This document shows, one piece after another, positions 1 through 10,727 of a stretch of DNA of 64,000 nt. The stretch is from Clonostachys chloroleuca (lineage: Eukaryota > Ascomycota > Sordariomycetes > Hypocreales > Bionectriaceae). The translations under genes and the position numbers were made by a program. The stretch covers positions 25,730,001 to 25,794,000 of the forward strand of contig JBANAY010000003.1 of assembly GCA_037952775.1 (NCBI GenBank), read 5' to 3'. Numbering within the stretch: the stretch's first letter is position 1; every line of letters begins with the position of its first letter. The notes beneath the pieces were generated by a model that saw only the letters and a program-made list of their open reading frames with translations, made no database searches and was not told the DNA's origin.

Positions 1-1347
1 ATCCACCCCAGCCGCTGCCTACCGGTCGTACTCGACTGTGGAACGGACAACGAGGAGCTCCGCAAGGATGAACTCTACCTCGGGCTGCGGCAGAGTCGTG
101 TCAGGGGCAAGCAGTACGATGAGTTCGTCGATACATTTGTCAACTCAGTCCGCAAGCTTTACCCCCGAGCCTATCTACACTTTGAAGACTTTGGGCTCCG
201 CAATGGTGAGATATATTCCTCCTCTTCATGCTGTGTCACGGCTTCTTATGGCTAACGGCAGTGCAGCGAGGCGCCTTTTGGAGTTGTACCGGCCCAATAT
301 CCCGTGCTTCAATGATGATGTACAAGGAACTGGCTGTGTCACTCTGGCAGCCATCCTAGCAGGTTTGCACGTCAGCAAGCAGAAACTCGGCGATCTTCGT
401 TTGGTCGTCTTTGGTGCTGGCAGCGCGGGGGTCGGGATCGCGGACCAGATCCGCGATGCGATTGCGGCCGAGTGTGATATCTCCCACGAAGAGGCCTCGA
501 AGCAGATTTGGTACGAATCCAAGGGAACTGTCCAACGCAAACTCTTTGGGCTAACGAAGATTTACGCAGGTTGATCGACAAGCCAGGCCTCCTCACGACC
601 GAGACGGAGCTCTCCGACGCGCAGAGAGGCTTCGCCAAGGACGCTTCCTCCTGGAACGACCAGGGCAGAGACCTCCTCTCCGTCGTGAAAGCCGTCCGGC
701 CCAACGTGCTCATCGGGACATCGACCGTCCCCGGCGCGTTCACGGAAGAGATTGTGAAGGCCATGCACGAGCACGCGCCCCGGCCAATCATCCTGCCCCT
801 CTCCAACCCAACCCGCCTGCACGAGGCCACGCCCGCCGACCTGCTGAAGTGGACGGATGGCAAAGCCCTCGTGGCCACCGGCTCGCCGTTCGATCCTGTC
901 TCAGGCCCGTGGGGTGCAAACGGCGATGTCTCAATCGACATTGCCGAGTGTAACAACTCTGTCGTGTTTCCCGGGATCGGCCTGGGCTGTGTGCTGTCCC
1001 GCGCGAGGCTCCTCACCGATCGGATGCTCGTGGCCGCGGTCGAGTCTGTGTCGTCGATGAGCCCCGCGCTGAAGGACCCAACCGCTCCCCTTCTCCCGGG
1101 GGTGCTGTCTGTCAAGGAGATCAGCGTCCGCGTGGCGAGGAGTGTGATCAAGGAGGCTGTGGACGATGACCTGGCGACGGAGAGGGACATCCCAGAGTCC
1201 GACGAGGACCTGGATGAGTGGATCCGGGAGCAGATGTGGGAGCCCAGATACCGGCCATTACGACATGTTCAGATGGAAGGTGCCACACGATCAGCGCGAG
1301 GAGAACTTATGAAGGCTGGCTCGGTTCGTAGGACGGGTACATTCTAG
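1..1347 (+). CDS. MAE1: NAD-dependent malic enzyme, 3' part (5' end outside window)
   Basis: Oxidative decarboxylation of malate to pyruvate with NAD, normally in the mitochondrial matrix in fungi. The window opens inside the gene in frame 1 and shows 408 codons over three exons (1-205, 267-510, 570-1347). Both introns (206-266 and 511-569) have GT...AG ends and join the frame exactly. Visible family signatures are VVLDCGTDNEEL, the acidic metal-site stretch HFEDFGLRN, CFNDDVQGTG, the Rossmann loop VFGAGSAGVGIADQI, IWLIDKPGLL across the second junction, and the late SNPTRLHEATP and FPGIGLG motifs. The C-terminus ends in a short basic tail. The assignment to the malic enzyme family is firm. 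NAD rather than NADP preference is inferred from the overall similarity and not from a single residue. The N-terminus and any targeting peptide cannot be seen. Confidence 0.93.
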
Positions 1348-1536
1348 AGACTTGTTTGTTTGGGATCATCCAGGAGGCAAGCTTGCACGTAACATCGCCT
1401 AGACAGCGGTAGGTAGATAGGTATATAAACGATTAGAGCAAACAAAGAGCAGCCCTGCCAAAAACTCCAGTAGACCGTGAGAAAACCAAGAAAGGTGGGG
1501 GGATCAATAACCAAAGACACACAAAGCGAGATATTC

Positions 1537-3103
1537 TTAGAGCACACCAGCCCTAGCTGCCTCTCCGCCACCCTCTTGGATCACTTCCTCAGCCCTCTTC
1601 TTGCCCTTTCCGATGCCTCCCTCACCAAGTCCCATTCTTCGTGCGACATATCTCTGAGCAACAACACCAACAGATAGGCTCAGGATGTCCTCAACCCAAG
1701 CAGCAACCCATTCACGAGGATCTTCACCGCCACTTTCAATAATCTCCTTAATATCCTCAGGAATACTCTCGTAGATTGTCTTCTCGTCATCCTCGTCCCC
1801 AACGGCTTCCAGCCAATCAAGCCACTGAGATGGGATATTCTGACTGACAGTAGAGAACTGGATCTCGTGGACCGGATCGAGGATGTAGACAGCAAAGCAG
1901 ATGAGCTCCTCTGTATCACCCTGATCCTTAACGGCAGAATCTTCCTTTGCTTTCTCTTCCGAGGCTGTGCCAGCAAACAGGGTCTTGTCCGTCTCGATGG
2001 CGATCGCCTGAATGGCCAAGAACAAATCTGATGTTCGCACAGGATTGCTCTCGCTGTAAGCCTCTGTGGCGCGGATCCTGGCTCCCTCGACCCCACCGTG
2101 CGCAGCAAAGTATTCCTGCGCATAGCTCTCGGCGTTCGCACGGCAGAGCTTTGTGCCCTCGACGAGGCCGACCACAGCGCCCAGCTCGCGGGGAGAGTCG
2201 GCCTGCCTCCACCAAGGTCCATCGCGCCAGCCGGCGACAGTCTCACTGAGTCTTCGAGAACCGTTCTCCCGGCCGCGCTGGACAACAAGAAGCTCACCTC
2301 CTTCAACTTGATCCATAACACGGCTGAAGACGGCCTGGGTCAAGGGGTTCATTGAGGGGTAGCCGACGAGGTCGTGGGTGATGTGGATGAGGAGGCGTTC
2401 ATGGGAACCGATTGGCGGGGCGAGGGTATGGAGGATGTTGGTAAAGGTTGGCAAGGCTCGCTGGCGAAGCTCATCACCTACGCTGGTCAGCACACCCTTG
2501 GAGTATCTATAGAATATAGTGACTTACCATAGTTGCGCAAAGCACCAACATCAAGACCCGAGAATCCCCTAACCTGGTCGGTCCATTTCTTGGCCTCTTC
2601 GTTTTGCTTGATCTCTTCGTAAGCAGCGCCAGCTTGCTTCATGGCCATTGAGGCCGTCGCAGATGCAGTTGAGAAAATGCCACCCCACCAACCTCCGCCA
2701 GCCTGCTGTTGTTGGGTTTGTTCTGCCGGTGCCTTCTTCTCGGATTCATGCAACTCGGAACTCGTTGCGCTTGGCGTGAGGACCGCCTTGATGCTGCGGG
2801 CACTGTCGGTGGACTTGCGCGCGGAAATCTTGTCATCCGTCGAGGGAGGGGTAGCGGCAGAGCGCTTCGACGCAACTTCCCTGCTGAGCCGAGGCGTGTG
2901 AACACGGGAGGGGGTTTTTGAGCAGCCAGCTCCGACTCGAGATCGGCTAGGAAATCATCGTCCTTGGCCTTGGCCTTGGAGGCAGCGGTGGGCTTGGCCT
3001 TGCCGGTTGATGATTTCTTGGTCGTGGTGCTGTCTCCGAGGCCTGCGAGAAGCTCATCTAAGTTGTCGTCGGCCGCGCTGGCCTCAGGCTTCTTGGAAGT
3101 CAT
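1537..3103 (-). CDS. MTC1: MTC1-like protein (DUF5427 family), frame broken near 2910-2914
   Basis: Resembles the fungal 'maintenance of telomere capping protein 1' family (DUF5427), whose biochemical role is not settled. The ATG at 3103 opens with an acidic, low-complexity head (DDNLDELLAGLGD, then DDDFLADLESELAAQK). The conserved middle carries GGGWWGGIFSTASATA and EEAKKWTDQVRG. The C-terminal half contains SHERLLIHITHDLVGYPS and EGGELLVVQRG. A 50-nt intron at 2478-2527 joins ...RNYG to DELRQRALPTFTN. The head and middle lie in different frames with no plausible intron between them. One extra C in the five-C run (five G at 2910-2914 on the plus strand) would restore a 505-residue product through KPPSRVHTP, a string expected for this family. 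Divergent to the acidic giant gene at 4578. Family call is good; the frame break is probably a sequencing error. Confidence 0.82.
2910..2914 (-). other. Apparent 1-nt deletion in a homopolymer inside MTC1
   Basis: A run of five G (plus strand) followed by five T. Upstream coding is in one frame and downstream conserved coding in another. A single added C on the coding strand joins them. This is an inferred frame correction, not seen in the DNA itself. Confidence 0.7.
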
Positions 3104-4577
3104 GGCTTGTAAGTTGTCGGGGTTCCTAGGATGAGGGGGAGAGGGGTCGGTCTAGGTCGAGGTGAAGGGCGTTCTATAGACAGAGTAACACAAGAGAGCC
3201 CTCAACAGCTCAGGTGAATGGACTGTGAGCAGATTTGCTGGGACTCGCAGCCAAGTCTGGTGAGGAAACAGATTGTTTCAAGGGTGGGACATAGAGTCTG
3301 GATGGAGGGGTGGGTGCAAACGTATAAAGTAATGCAGATGAATGGTCCGAAACCCCCTTGAGAGTTGCTGTCGAAGCTTCGCATATAGCTAGTACGTAAG
3401 GTAGGTGGGATTAGGTCATAAGGAGATGCAGCGGTTCAGTGGCTCCAGGTGTCCAGTTTAGGCTTTCAGGTTTGGAACGTATTTTATGGTTGGGGCTGGT
3501 ACAGGTAGTGCCTACCGGCTGACCCAGTCCTCAGCTGTCTAAAATGATGCAGATTCCAAGAGGATCTATTACCAAAGCATGAAAATAGAATAGCGATGCA
3601 CGGCACATCGATTTCGACAGGAAATATATTGAGCAGAATACATTGAGCGATTCACTTGGATTAAACAGCCGCTGTGACAATGACGGCTGCCTTCTCACCA
3701 TTCACTCACCTTAAGACAATAATACAATGCCCGGTGCTCAGTTTCTCCCACGAGGCATGGGCCTAGCCAAGCGCGGCCTAGCGTTTCCGACCCGTGGCTG
3801 TGATTGGACAGAGGTAACCGCAGACAGACTCTTAGGGGGCTGGTGTTAGGTGCTCTCAGAGCCAGGAGCTGGAGACAAGTACCTGGGTACCTAGCCCAAC
3901 GTGTAGCCTGCGCAAGGAGCGTGCCTGTAGCGCGCCTCACCGGCGTCGTGGTCCCCTAAAGGATACGTACCAGATACTTGCTGGGTTTGAAGCGGGTCCT
4001 GGCTTATTCGCACCACGACCGACACCTCCCAGAACTACCAGAAAAGCCAGCCAAGGAGACATTCATACACTTGAACAATCACAGCAAAGCCGCGCTGCGC
4101 AAAGCACCTGGTAGATTTCCATTCACTTCGCATTCTGCGGTGGCTTCATCTGCTGGATTTCTCTACTTCACTACTTCTTGCCAAGGCCGATAATTGCCTT
4201 TGCCTCTTGTTCCGTCGTCCCTTTCTTTCTTAATCCATCAAATTTCTTCCATATCCTGGCAGAACCACAACAACTTTCTCTCACGCCCTCGGGTCAAGAC
4301 ATACACTGTTGGCCGGGAGCCATTTGCATTTCATCCTCACCTGATACCGGAGCATTCTCTGCTTCTTTTCTTCTTTCATTCAAATCCCGCTTAACATCTC
4401 TCGCCTCACGAGCCTCTTCCCGCATGTCCTGTCTTACACCTAAATGGACCACAAATAACTCCCTTCATCTTACACCCAGTTCTCACCAGCACCGGCGTCA
4501 CCACTCATCACGGTCTACTTTCTCAAACGCTCGCGCCTAAGAGGGAGATAGTTACACGCCTCTCTCTTGATTTAATC
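3104..4577. promoter_or_regulatory. Divergent spacer between MTC1 and the acidic repeat protein gene
   Basis: No gene recognised. The right half (about 4190-4577) is pyrimidine-rich with many CTTTC/CTCTT blocks, typical of a fungal 5' leader. TAGGTAGG-type words occur at 3391-3410 and 3879-3895. Presumed to hold both promoters. Confidence 0.5.
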
Positions 4578-7500
4578 ATGAAGCGCTTAAGCCGGACGGC
4601 TTCACGCCGCTTTGGGTTTGCTGCCGATTCCGCGTCGCCAACTTCGCCGTCAAAGCCATCATTTGACCACATCTCACACCCTGGCCAAGGTGAGCCTCAC
4701 AACACCCAAAACTCGCCCTTGGCTACGTCAAGAGATGATGCCGATGGCGAAAACGCAAAAACACCAATCGTCCCTTGGATGCGACGAGCTCGTCGCAATA
4801 GCCTCGCTGCTACTCCCACATACCAGGGCCCGTCAGTAAAAGACGAGCAGCACGGCGACAGTCCCGAGAAGGGCGGCCACAGTCTTCGAAAGCGCGCGCG
4901 CGTTAATTACGCCACGGAGCACATCGGAGAGGATTTGTTCGCCCCAAGCTCTACAGCGCCTCGCTCAAGAAAACGCACCAAACCGTACGGGTTTGAGGAG
5001 ACTGAGGATTTTTCCGGCCCAAAGGCCAAGCGGCGGAACACCTCATTGAGTGTGGACACACCCAGCACTCGCCGACGCAACCCTGCCCGCAAGCCGGCAG
5101 AGCCCAAAGAATCCAAGTCGTTTCCCACCAACACCAGCTTTGGCAATCATTTCAACGATGATAACGATATCATCCGCGACACCATCGAAGTTGGCCTGTC
5201 GCCATCCGACATGGAACTAGTCGACTCGGATGAGCTCAGCAGTGTCGGCAGCTCCCCATCCCCAAAGCAGGAGGAGGACGCAGAATCCTCGCGTGCTCAG
5301 TCTATTGACTTCAGGTCCAGCGAACCTACCAAAGAGCCCGAAACCAAGTATCCTACCATCAAGGAGATTGGGATCGGTGCACGAGAATCTAATACCAAGA
5401 CATCTCATGCCAAGCCGCCTATCAAGTCGATAGAAGGCAGACCAGTCTATATCGCTACTATAAAATTCAACTTGGCGAAGGAAATTGAGCGGGAAGCCCT
5501 GCAAATTGCAACCAACGCAGCAACTGTAGTCGTTCCGGCAGCGCCCAAGCCAACAGATGTCAAGGAAGACAGAGTTGAGAAGACAGAAGCAAAGGATCCC
5601 GAGTCAAAGCCAAGCCCAGTGGGAACTAAAGCCCAGCAAACAGGCCCGGTTGAAACAGAGGTCAAACAATCCGACGTCAAGGAAGTCAGCACTGATGAGC
5701 CTATTTTGAAGGAGACTGAGCCCGAGAAGGTGGATTCTGAGTTCGTTGTGCCTGAAGGAGCCACAGCTGGGCAAGCCAAATTGAAAGAGCCTCAACCTGA
5801 GCCCGTTCAACTCGATGATATCACGAGCAAAACTGCTGAACTCGAAAAATCCGCGACTCAAGATGCTGAGCTCAACAGTCACGAGACCAATCTCCCGCCT
5901 GAGGAGCCTCAAGAGCCTAAAGATAATGCCGAAGCTACTGAAGAATCTACAGTGGCTGATTTTGGCATGAAGGATGCTGAACCCGTCATCATTGACAAGG
6001 ACTCAGATGCGAGGAATGTCGAGCATAGCACTTTGAGTACCGATGCTCCCGAGGCTGTTCTCAAGGAGGCTGACTTGGTGGTAAACGAACCTGACACAAA
6101 GGCCAAGGAGCCTGAAACCGAAGTAAAAGAGGCAGAGCCCAAGGTTGCCAATGCCCAAGAAGTTGATGTCGCCAGTACCGATCATCAAGGTACCGAGGTC
6201 CAAGCCACCAAGCCCAAGAGTGCCGAAGTACAAGCCACCGAGTCCAAGAGTGCTGAGGTACAAGCCACCGAGCACAAGAGTGTTGAGGCACAAGCCACCG
6301 AGCCCAAGATTGCTGAAGGGCAAGGCACTGAGTCCGAGAGTGCCAGACCTCAAGAGACTGAACTCGAGAGTACCAAACCCCAAGAGACTGAACCGAAGAG
6401 TATCGAGATTGAAGAAAATGAACCCAAAGATATCCCGGCCATTGAGTCTACTATGAATGGCGTTGAGACCGAGGGCAGCAGGCCGGAAGATGTTTCGATG
6501 AAGGACCCTGGAGTAAATGACAGCACAGTCAAGGATGCTGAGGTCAAGGACATTGAGCCAAATGATCCCGAGGACAAAAATATTGAAACCAAGAGTCTGG
6601 AGGTCGGAGATGTTGAGGTCAAAGAATCTGAAGCCATGGACTCCGAAGTTGAGAAGCCAAAAGTTCAGGATGTCAAAACTCATGAGCCCACTCCAAAAGC
6701 TGCCACACCTGAGATTTCGGATATTGCTGACGACCGTCCAATGGGCACCGGAAAGACAGAAGTTTCCGAAATCAAAAGTCAGGACACCACGCTGGAAGTA
6801 GCTTCTACTCTGGAACCCAATCCCATTGAAGCTGAGATTGGTCAGATTCAATCACCACGTGCCGAAATCACGAATGAGGAGACTGATACGCAGATGAAGC
6901 AAGCTGGGTCTCACTTGGAGCAGGGCGAGGCCACCGAAAATAAAGTCCCAGGCATCAAAGATATGGTCCAAAATCCAGTTGAGACAGAAGATGCAGAAAT
7001 GAACGAGGCGGGTTCCTCTCAGGAGCATCAACTCACTCAAGAAAAACCCAACGATATTCCCAACGAGGAAAATATCGCAGATAACAAAGAGGGGCCCAGT
7101 AATCAAGTTCAACAAGCCCAATCCGAGTCCCAAGCCGAGACGACCGTTAGCTCTGCTAGCCAGGAAGTGCATTCGCCAGCTAGCATTTCCTTTCAAAAAA
7201 CAGATACAGTTGTCACTCCTCAGACCCCTACGAAACCAGGACTTCAGACTTGGTCGTTTTCGAACAAATCTGAAAACAAAGAAGAGCCCGGAACAACTCC
7301 AACTCTGTCCACTTCTGGTCAGAACATTGTTCAATTTCCGGAGTCACCGCAGGACACAACAATGATTTCTCCTCCACCATTCAATGAGACACGCTCTCAT
7401 GCTGTTGCCGACAATGATAATCAGGACGAGCCAGTTTTGAATCAAGAAACTGTTCCTGAGATTGTGGACGATAACTCAACAGCAACATCGATAGCCACCC

Positions 7501-9686
7501 CATCCGAACCCAACCTATCCGTTGACGCAATAATGGCAGAACCTGTAGAAAGAGAAGTCGACATTTTACAATCTAAGCCCATATTGGAGCAGCCAGCACA
7601 ACCCACAAAATCTCTCGAAAGCCCATCGAAGAAGCCCATGCCTGCCCCAGTCGGCCGATGGTCTCATCTTACACCCTACGTCGACGGTGAATTCACTTCT
7701 TATCCAGAGAAAAGGGAACGATCTGAGGATGATGATGGCAGCGAGGACCCATCCCAAGAAAATACCAAAGAAGCCAATGATCCTGATGTTGTCGCAGACG
7801 ACAATGACGACCTGCCTGACGTCGGGGCTTCTGAGTTACCAACAGGCGCTCTCAACACACCCACCCGAGGGTCACCAGTCCCTGAGTCTCTGAATATTGA
7901 GACCTCTAACTCGCCCGCGCCGGCAAATGACGATCCTGACGACCCTGAGATCACTGAGCCGCAAGAACCTCTAGAACGAGCACTCCGTTTCAAATATCGC
8001 AAACTTCGGAATGCTGATGATTTCATCTCTGTCATTGACAATTATGAGAGTATGAAAACCGAAGATCTTTATGAAATGCTACAAGCAATCAACGTATCCC
8101 TCGTCGAATGGCAGGACGAGTGGTCTCAGTTAGGTAAGGTCGTTGATGACTTCGAAAACGCCTCGCGCCGACGAATCGCAGATTCAAAGTATGAGAGTCG
8201 TACTCGCAACCTTAACCAGCATGGTATCAACTTCGAAGAGCCAGACTTTGCTGTCAAGGGATACAAAGCAAAGGAGAGAGAGATTATGAGTGAAACCCGG
8301 TATCTGCAACAGCAGGACCGCACTATGGCAGCTTCTTACGGTTTTGAATACGATCCTCATCCTTCAAAGATTGGTCGCCAAAACCCGGAAACTCAACAGG
8401 CAGGCGTCACAACGCGTGGCAGAGCACTTCGCAATCAGCCAAGGCAAACCGCCAAGGCCACTGAGACTGACGGCGTCACGGGCAAGAGGCAACGCAAGCC
8501 TGTTCAACTGTTTGATCCTACTACTCAGGATATTAGTAGAAGTTCAACACCTGCGCCAACCCGCGGCAAACGGCGGAAACTCAACGAGAATGATGACGCC
8601 CAGTCCATACCCACATCCAGCTTCAATGAGGACGGCATATCCGATGTTGAAACAACTCCTAATACGCGAAGGAGACGTGGCCCTCGTGCTAAAAATGCAC
8701 TGTCGAAATTCGATGGACCATCCTCTCAGGGTCAAGATCAGCGCGAGGAACCGCCAAAAAGTACTGGTCGCCGGGCCAGAAACAAAATCTTCGCTCCAGA
8801 AGACGAGATGGACAAGCCCAGGCATTATGATGAGATCGATGGCCAGGATGAGTCCAAACCCCGTCGTCTTCTCACTCTCAAAATTCCCAAGGGCACAACT
8901 ATTAGCGACACCGCCTCAACAATTGAAGATAATGGCGACTTGAGGCCGTCTACAGCATCTTCAGACTCGACCACCCATACGGTTGAATCATCCTACTCGT
9001 TCAGGCCTAAGCGCCAAAAGAGGTTCAGGGACGAACCGGACAACGGAGACGAACCGGCACAAGCACCAGCCAAGAAGAGGGGTAGGCGAAACAACGTCGA
9101 CAATCGGGGAGATTACACGATGGGCGAAGGAAGCTCCCTTCCTTCTGAGAACACAGCCAATGCTAGCACGGGCCGCAAGGCTCCCAAAATCAAGGTCATG
9201 AGGCCCACTCAAGAGAGCCGTAACGGCACTCCAACATCGCAACCTACAACTGAAGGTGGTGATGATCAACCCAAGGACTATAGAGCAATGACCAAGTCTG
9301 AGAAGATGTCGGCTTCTATGAAAAGTAAGTGCCCAACCCCTCATATTAAATCAAGGTTTCTAACCAACTCTCTACTAGACCGTTGGGCAAACGGCAACAT
9401 GGCCGGAGCGGTTGAGAAGCGCAAGGCCACCCTTGCTGCTAAAAAGGCGGCTCAAGTGGCAGCCGAGCAGAAGGTTGGACCTATTGCGCCGAAGCAGAAA
9501 AGCAACAAACCGAGCAAAAAAGAGCCCACTCTTCCAGCAGAAAATTCTGGATTTGTGCATTCACCTCAATTCCCACAAATCCCCCCAGCTCAGCAAGGAG
9601 CCCAGCACCAACATGTGCCTCAACATCCTCAAACTCATTCACACGACCTTCCTCCTATGGGAATTCCTTTTCCATCCTCAAGATAA
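4578..9686 (+). CDS. Very large acidic repeat-rich protein, function unknown
   Basis: Two exons (4578-9324, 9379-9686) give 1,684 residues. The 54-nt intron 9325-9378 has GTAAGT, a CTAAC branch-like site and TAG, and it joins SASMK to NRWANG. I do not recognise a named family. The N-terminal 200 residues are basic and Ser-rich. Residues of about 300-1,000 are a Glu/Lys/Pro/Thr-rich low-complexity stretch that includes a ten-residue tandem repeat. A better ordered, helix-prone block lies at about 1,130-1,275 (ERALRFKYRKLRNADDFISV; LVEWQDEWSQLGKVVDDFEN). After it come several basic clusters (KRGRR, TRRRRGPRAKN, FRPKRQKRF) that look like nuclear localisation signals. The tail has a conserved-looking SEKMSASMKNRWANG motif and an Ala/Lys helix. 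A nuclear chromatin- or DNA-associated role is a guess from composition only. Confidence 0.85.
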   Translation: MKRLSRTASRRFGFAADSASPTSPSKPSFDHISHPGQGEPHNTQNSPLATSRDDADGENAKTPIVPWMRRARRNSLAATPTYQGPSVKDEQHGDSPEKGGHSLRKRARVNYATEHIGEDLFAPSSTAPRSRKRTKPYGFEETEDFSGPKAKRRNTSLSVDTPSTRRRNPARKPAEPKESKSFPTNTSFGNHFNDDNDIIRDTIEVGLSPSDMELVDSDELSSVGSSPSPKQEEDAESSRAQSIDFRSSEPTKEPETKYPTIKEIGIGARESNTKTSHAKPPIKSIEGRPVYIATIKFNLAKEIEREALQIATNAATVVVPAAPKPTDVKEDRVEKTEAKDPESKPSPVGTKAQQTGPVETEVKQSDVKEVSTDEPILKETEPEKVDSEFVVPEGATAGQAKLKEPQPEPVQLDDITSKTAELEKSATQDAELNSHETNLPPEEPQEPKDNAEATEESTVADFGMKDAEPVIIDKDSDARNVEHSTLSTDAPEAVLKEADLVVNEPDTKAKEPETEVKEAEPKVANAQEVDVASTDHQGTEVQATKPKSAEVQATESKSAEVQATEHKSVEAQATEPKIAEGQGTESESARPQETELESTKPQETEPKSIEIEENEPKDIPAIESTMNGVETEGSRPEDVSMKDPGVNDSTVKDAEVKDIEPNDPEDKNIETKSLEVGDVEVKESEAMDSEVEKPKVQDVKTHEPTPKAATPEISDIADDRPMGTGKTEVSEIKSQDTTLEVASTLEPNPIEAEIGQIQSPRAEITNEETDTQMKQAGSHLEQGEATENKVPGIKDMVQNPVETEDAEMNEAGSSQEHQLTQEKPNDIPNEENIADNKEGPSNQVQQAQSESQAETTVSSASQEVHSPASISFQKTDTVVTPQTPTKPGLQTWSFSNKSENKEEPGTTPTLSTSGQNIVQFPESPQDTTMISPPPFNETRSHAVADNDNQDEPVLNQETVPEIVDDNSTATSIATPSEPNLSVDAIMAEPVEREVDILQSKPILEQPAQPTKSLESPSKKPMPAPVGRWSHLTPYVDGEFTSYPEKRERSEDDDGSEDPSQENTKEANDPDVVADDNDDLPDVGASELPTGALNTPTRGSPVPESLNIETSNSPAPANDDPDDPEITEPQEPLERALRFKYRKLRNADDFISVIDNYESMKTEDLYEMLQAINVSLVEWQDEWSQLGKVVDDFENASRRRIADSKYESRTRNLNQHGINFEEPDFAVKGYKAKEREIMSETRYLQQQDRTMAASYGFEYDPHPSKIGRQNPETQQAGVTTRGRALRNQPRQTAKATETDGVTGKRQRKPVQLFDPTTQDISRSSTPAPTRGKRRKLNENDDAQSIPTSSFNEDGISDVETTPNTRRRRGPRAKNALSKFDGPSSQGQDQREEPPKSTGRRARNKIFAPEDEMDKPRHYDEIDGQDESKPRRLLTLKIPKGTTISDTASTIEDNGDLRPSTASSDSTTHTVESSYSFRPKRQKRFRDEPDNGDEPAQAPAKKRGRRNNVDNRGDYTMGEGSSLPSENTANASTGRKAPKIKVMRPTQESRNGTPTSQPTTEGGDDQPKDYRAMTKSEKMSASMKSKCPTPHIKSRFLTNSLLDRWANGNMAGAVEKRKATLAAKKAAQVAAEQKVGPIAPKQKSNKPSKKEPTLPAENSGFVHSPQFPQIPPAQQGAQHQHVPQHPQTHSHDLPPMGIPFPSSR
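6190..6429 (+). repeat. Tandem 30-bp (10-residue) coding repeat
   Basis: About eight degenerate copies of a decamer of the type KSAEVQATEP. The first three or four copies are near identical at DNA level (…CAAGCCACCGAG…AAGAGT…), and later copies drift to PQETE forms. The repeats keep the frame. Confidence 0.85.
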
Positions 9687-10727
9687 AGGGCAAATGAGCA
9701 ACAATAAGAACAACGGTTCATACTGAGATCTTCCATATCATGTCGTTTGCAAAATTATAATTACCAAAGGGCCTTCGCCTACTCAAAACAACAAAGGCTG
9801 CCCTCAACAAGCACTACTGTACCACCACCATCAACGCCATCATTCTTTAGAAACACGTTCATACTTTGAATTGCTCAATCAAAGAGCCACCACTATATGC
9901 CGCCTTGCTTATTTTATCACCTCCGGCAGCCCTGGCTATTCACCCCACGGTGCTCACGACATTGAATTACACTTAGCTTTTGGACAAGTTCTGTAGTCCT
10001 CTTTTTCAGCCTCTTCTTCTTCTGTCATCTTCCTTTAGCGTCGATTTTGAGATTTCTCGACCAAACTCTTTTTTCTGTTATTTTCATTTGCGTTGGTTAA
10101 GGCCTCTTTGAAAGTGAGCCTGGCATACAGACCTGTCATGAAAATACGCATGCATTGGTCTTCTGGCGTCGAGGCGCAAGGTACAAAAATGGACTCTCTG
10201 CGTATCACTTTGGAGGACAGAGAGAATTTGAACAAGGGTCTTTGCCCTTTGGCTTTACTGTATACATATATAGCACAGCGTCTGAAGTTAATATTATAAT
10301 TCATTCAACCGAAACGTAATGGTGTCTATCGTAATCCAATCGTTGACTGCCAGCAGGTAACTGCTCGTAAGGAACGAAGCATTTCCCTCATCAACCCCCT
10401 GCTCCATATGCTACGGCAGGAGGTTTGGATGCACTGTACATAAAAGCGAGGTCACGAAAGTGGAGGAACAATGAGTTGAAGTGACCTTTACTTTAAAGTG
10501 TTTTGATGTGATGCCCGGTTATGAATCATCCTTACACGCCGCAACCCAAATGCAGAGCACGCCAATCCAGCGACTGAAAATATTCCCGTCCCGTCGTTTT
10601 GTGGCCCCAATCTAGAATGTAGACAAGGGGTGTGGGCGTTCTTTCTCGCGCTCTCTAATCGAATCGCATGGGGAATCCCAAACCATACCTCTACTTCCGT
10701 CTTTCCTTTTATTCACGTAAAATCCCC
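9687..10727. other. Convergent 3' spacer
   Basis: Lies between the 3' ends of the acidic protein gene (+) and uL14 (-). AT-rich patches and short open frames only. Nothing coding is supported. Confidence 0.5.

Noticed and set aside
372..1190. Long minus-strand open frame opposite the malic enzyme
   Set aside because: Shadow of the GC-rich coding strand; no family motifs and the plus strand is a clear enzyme.
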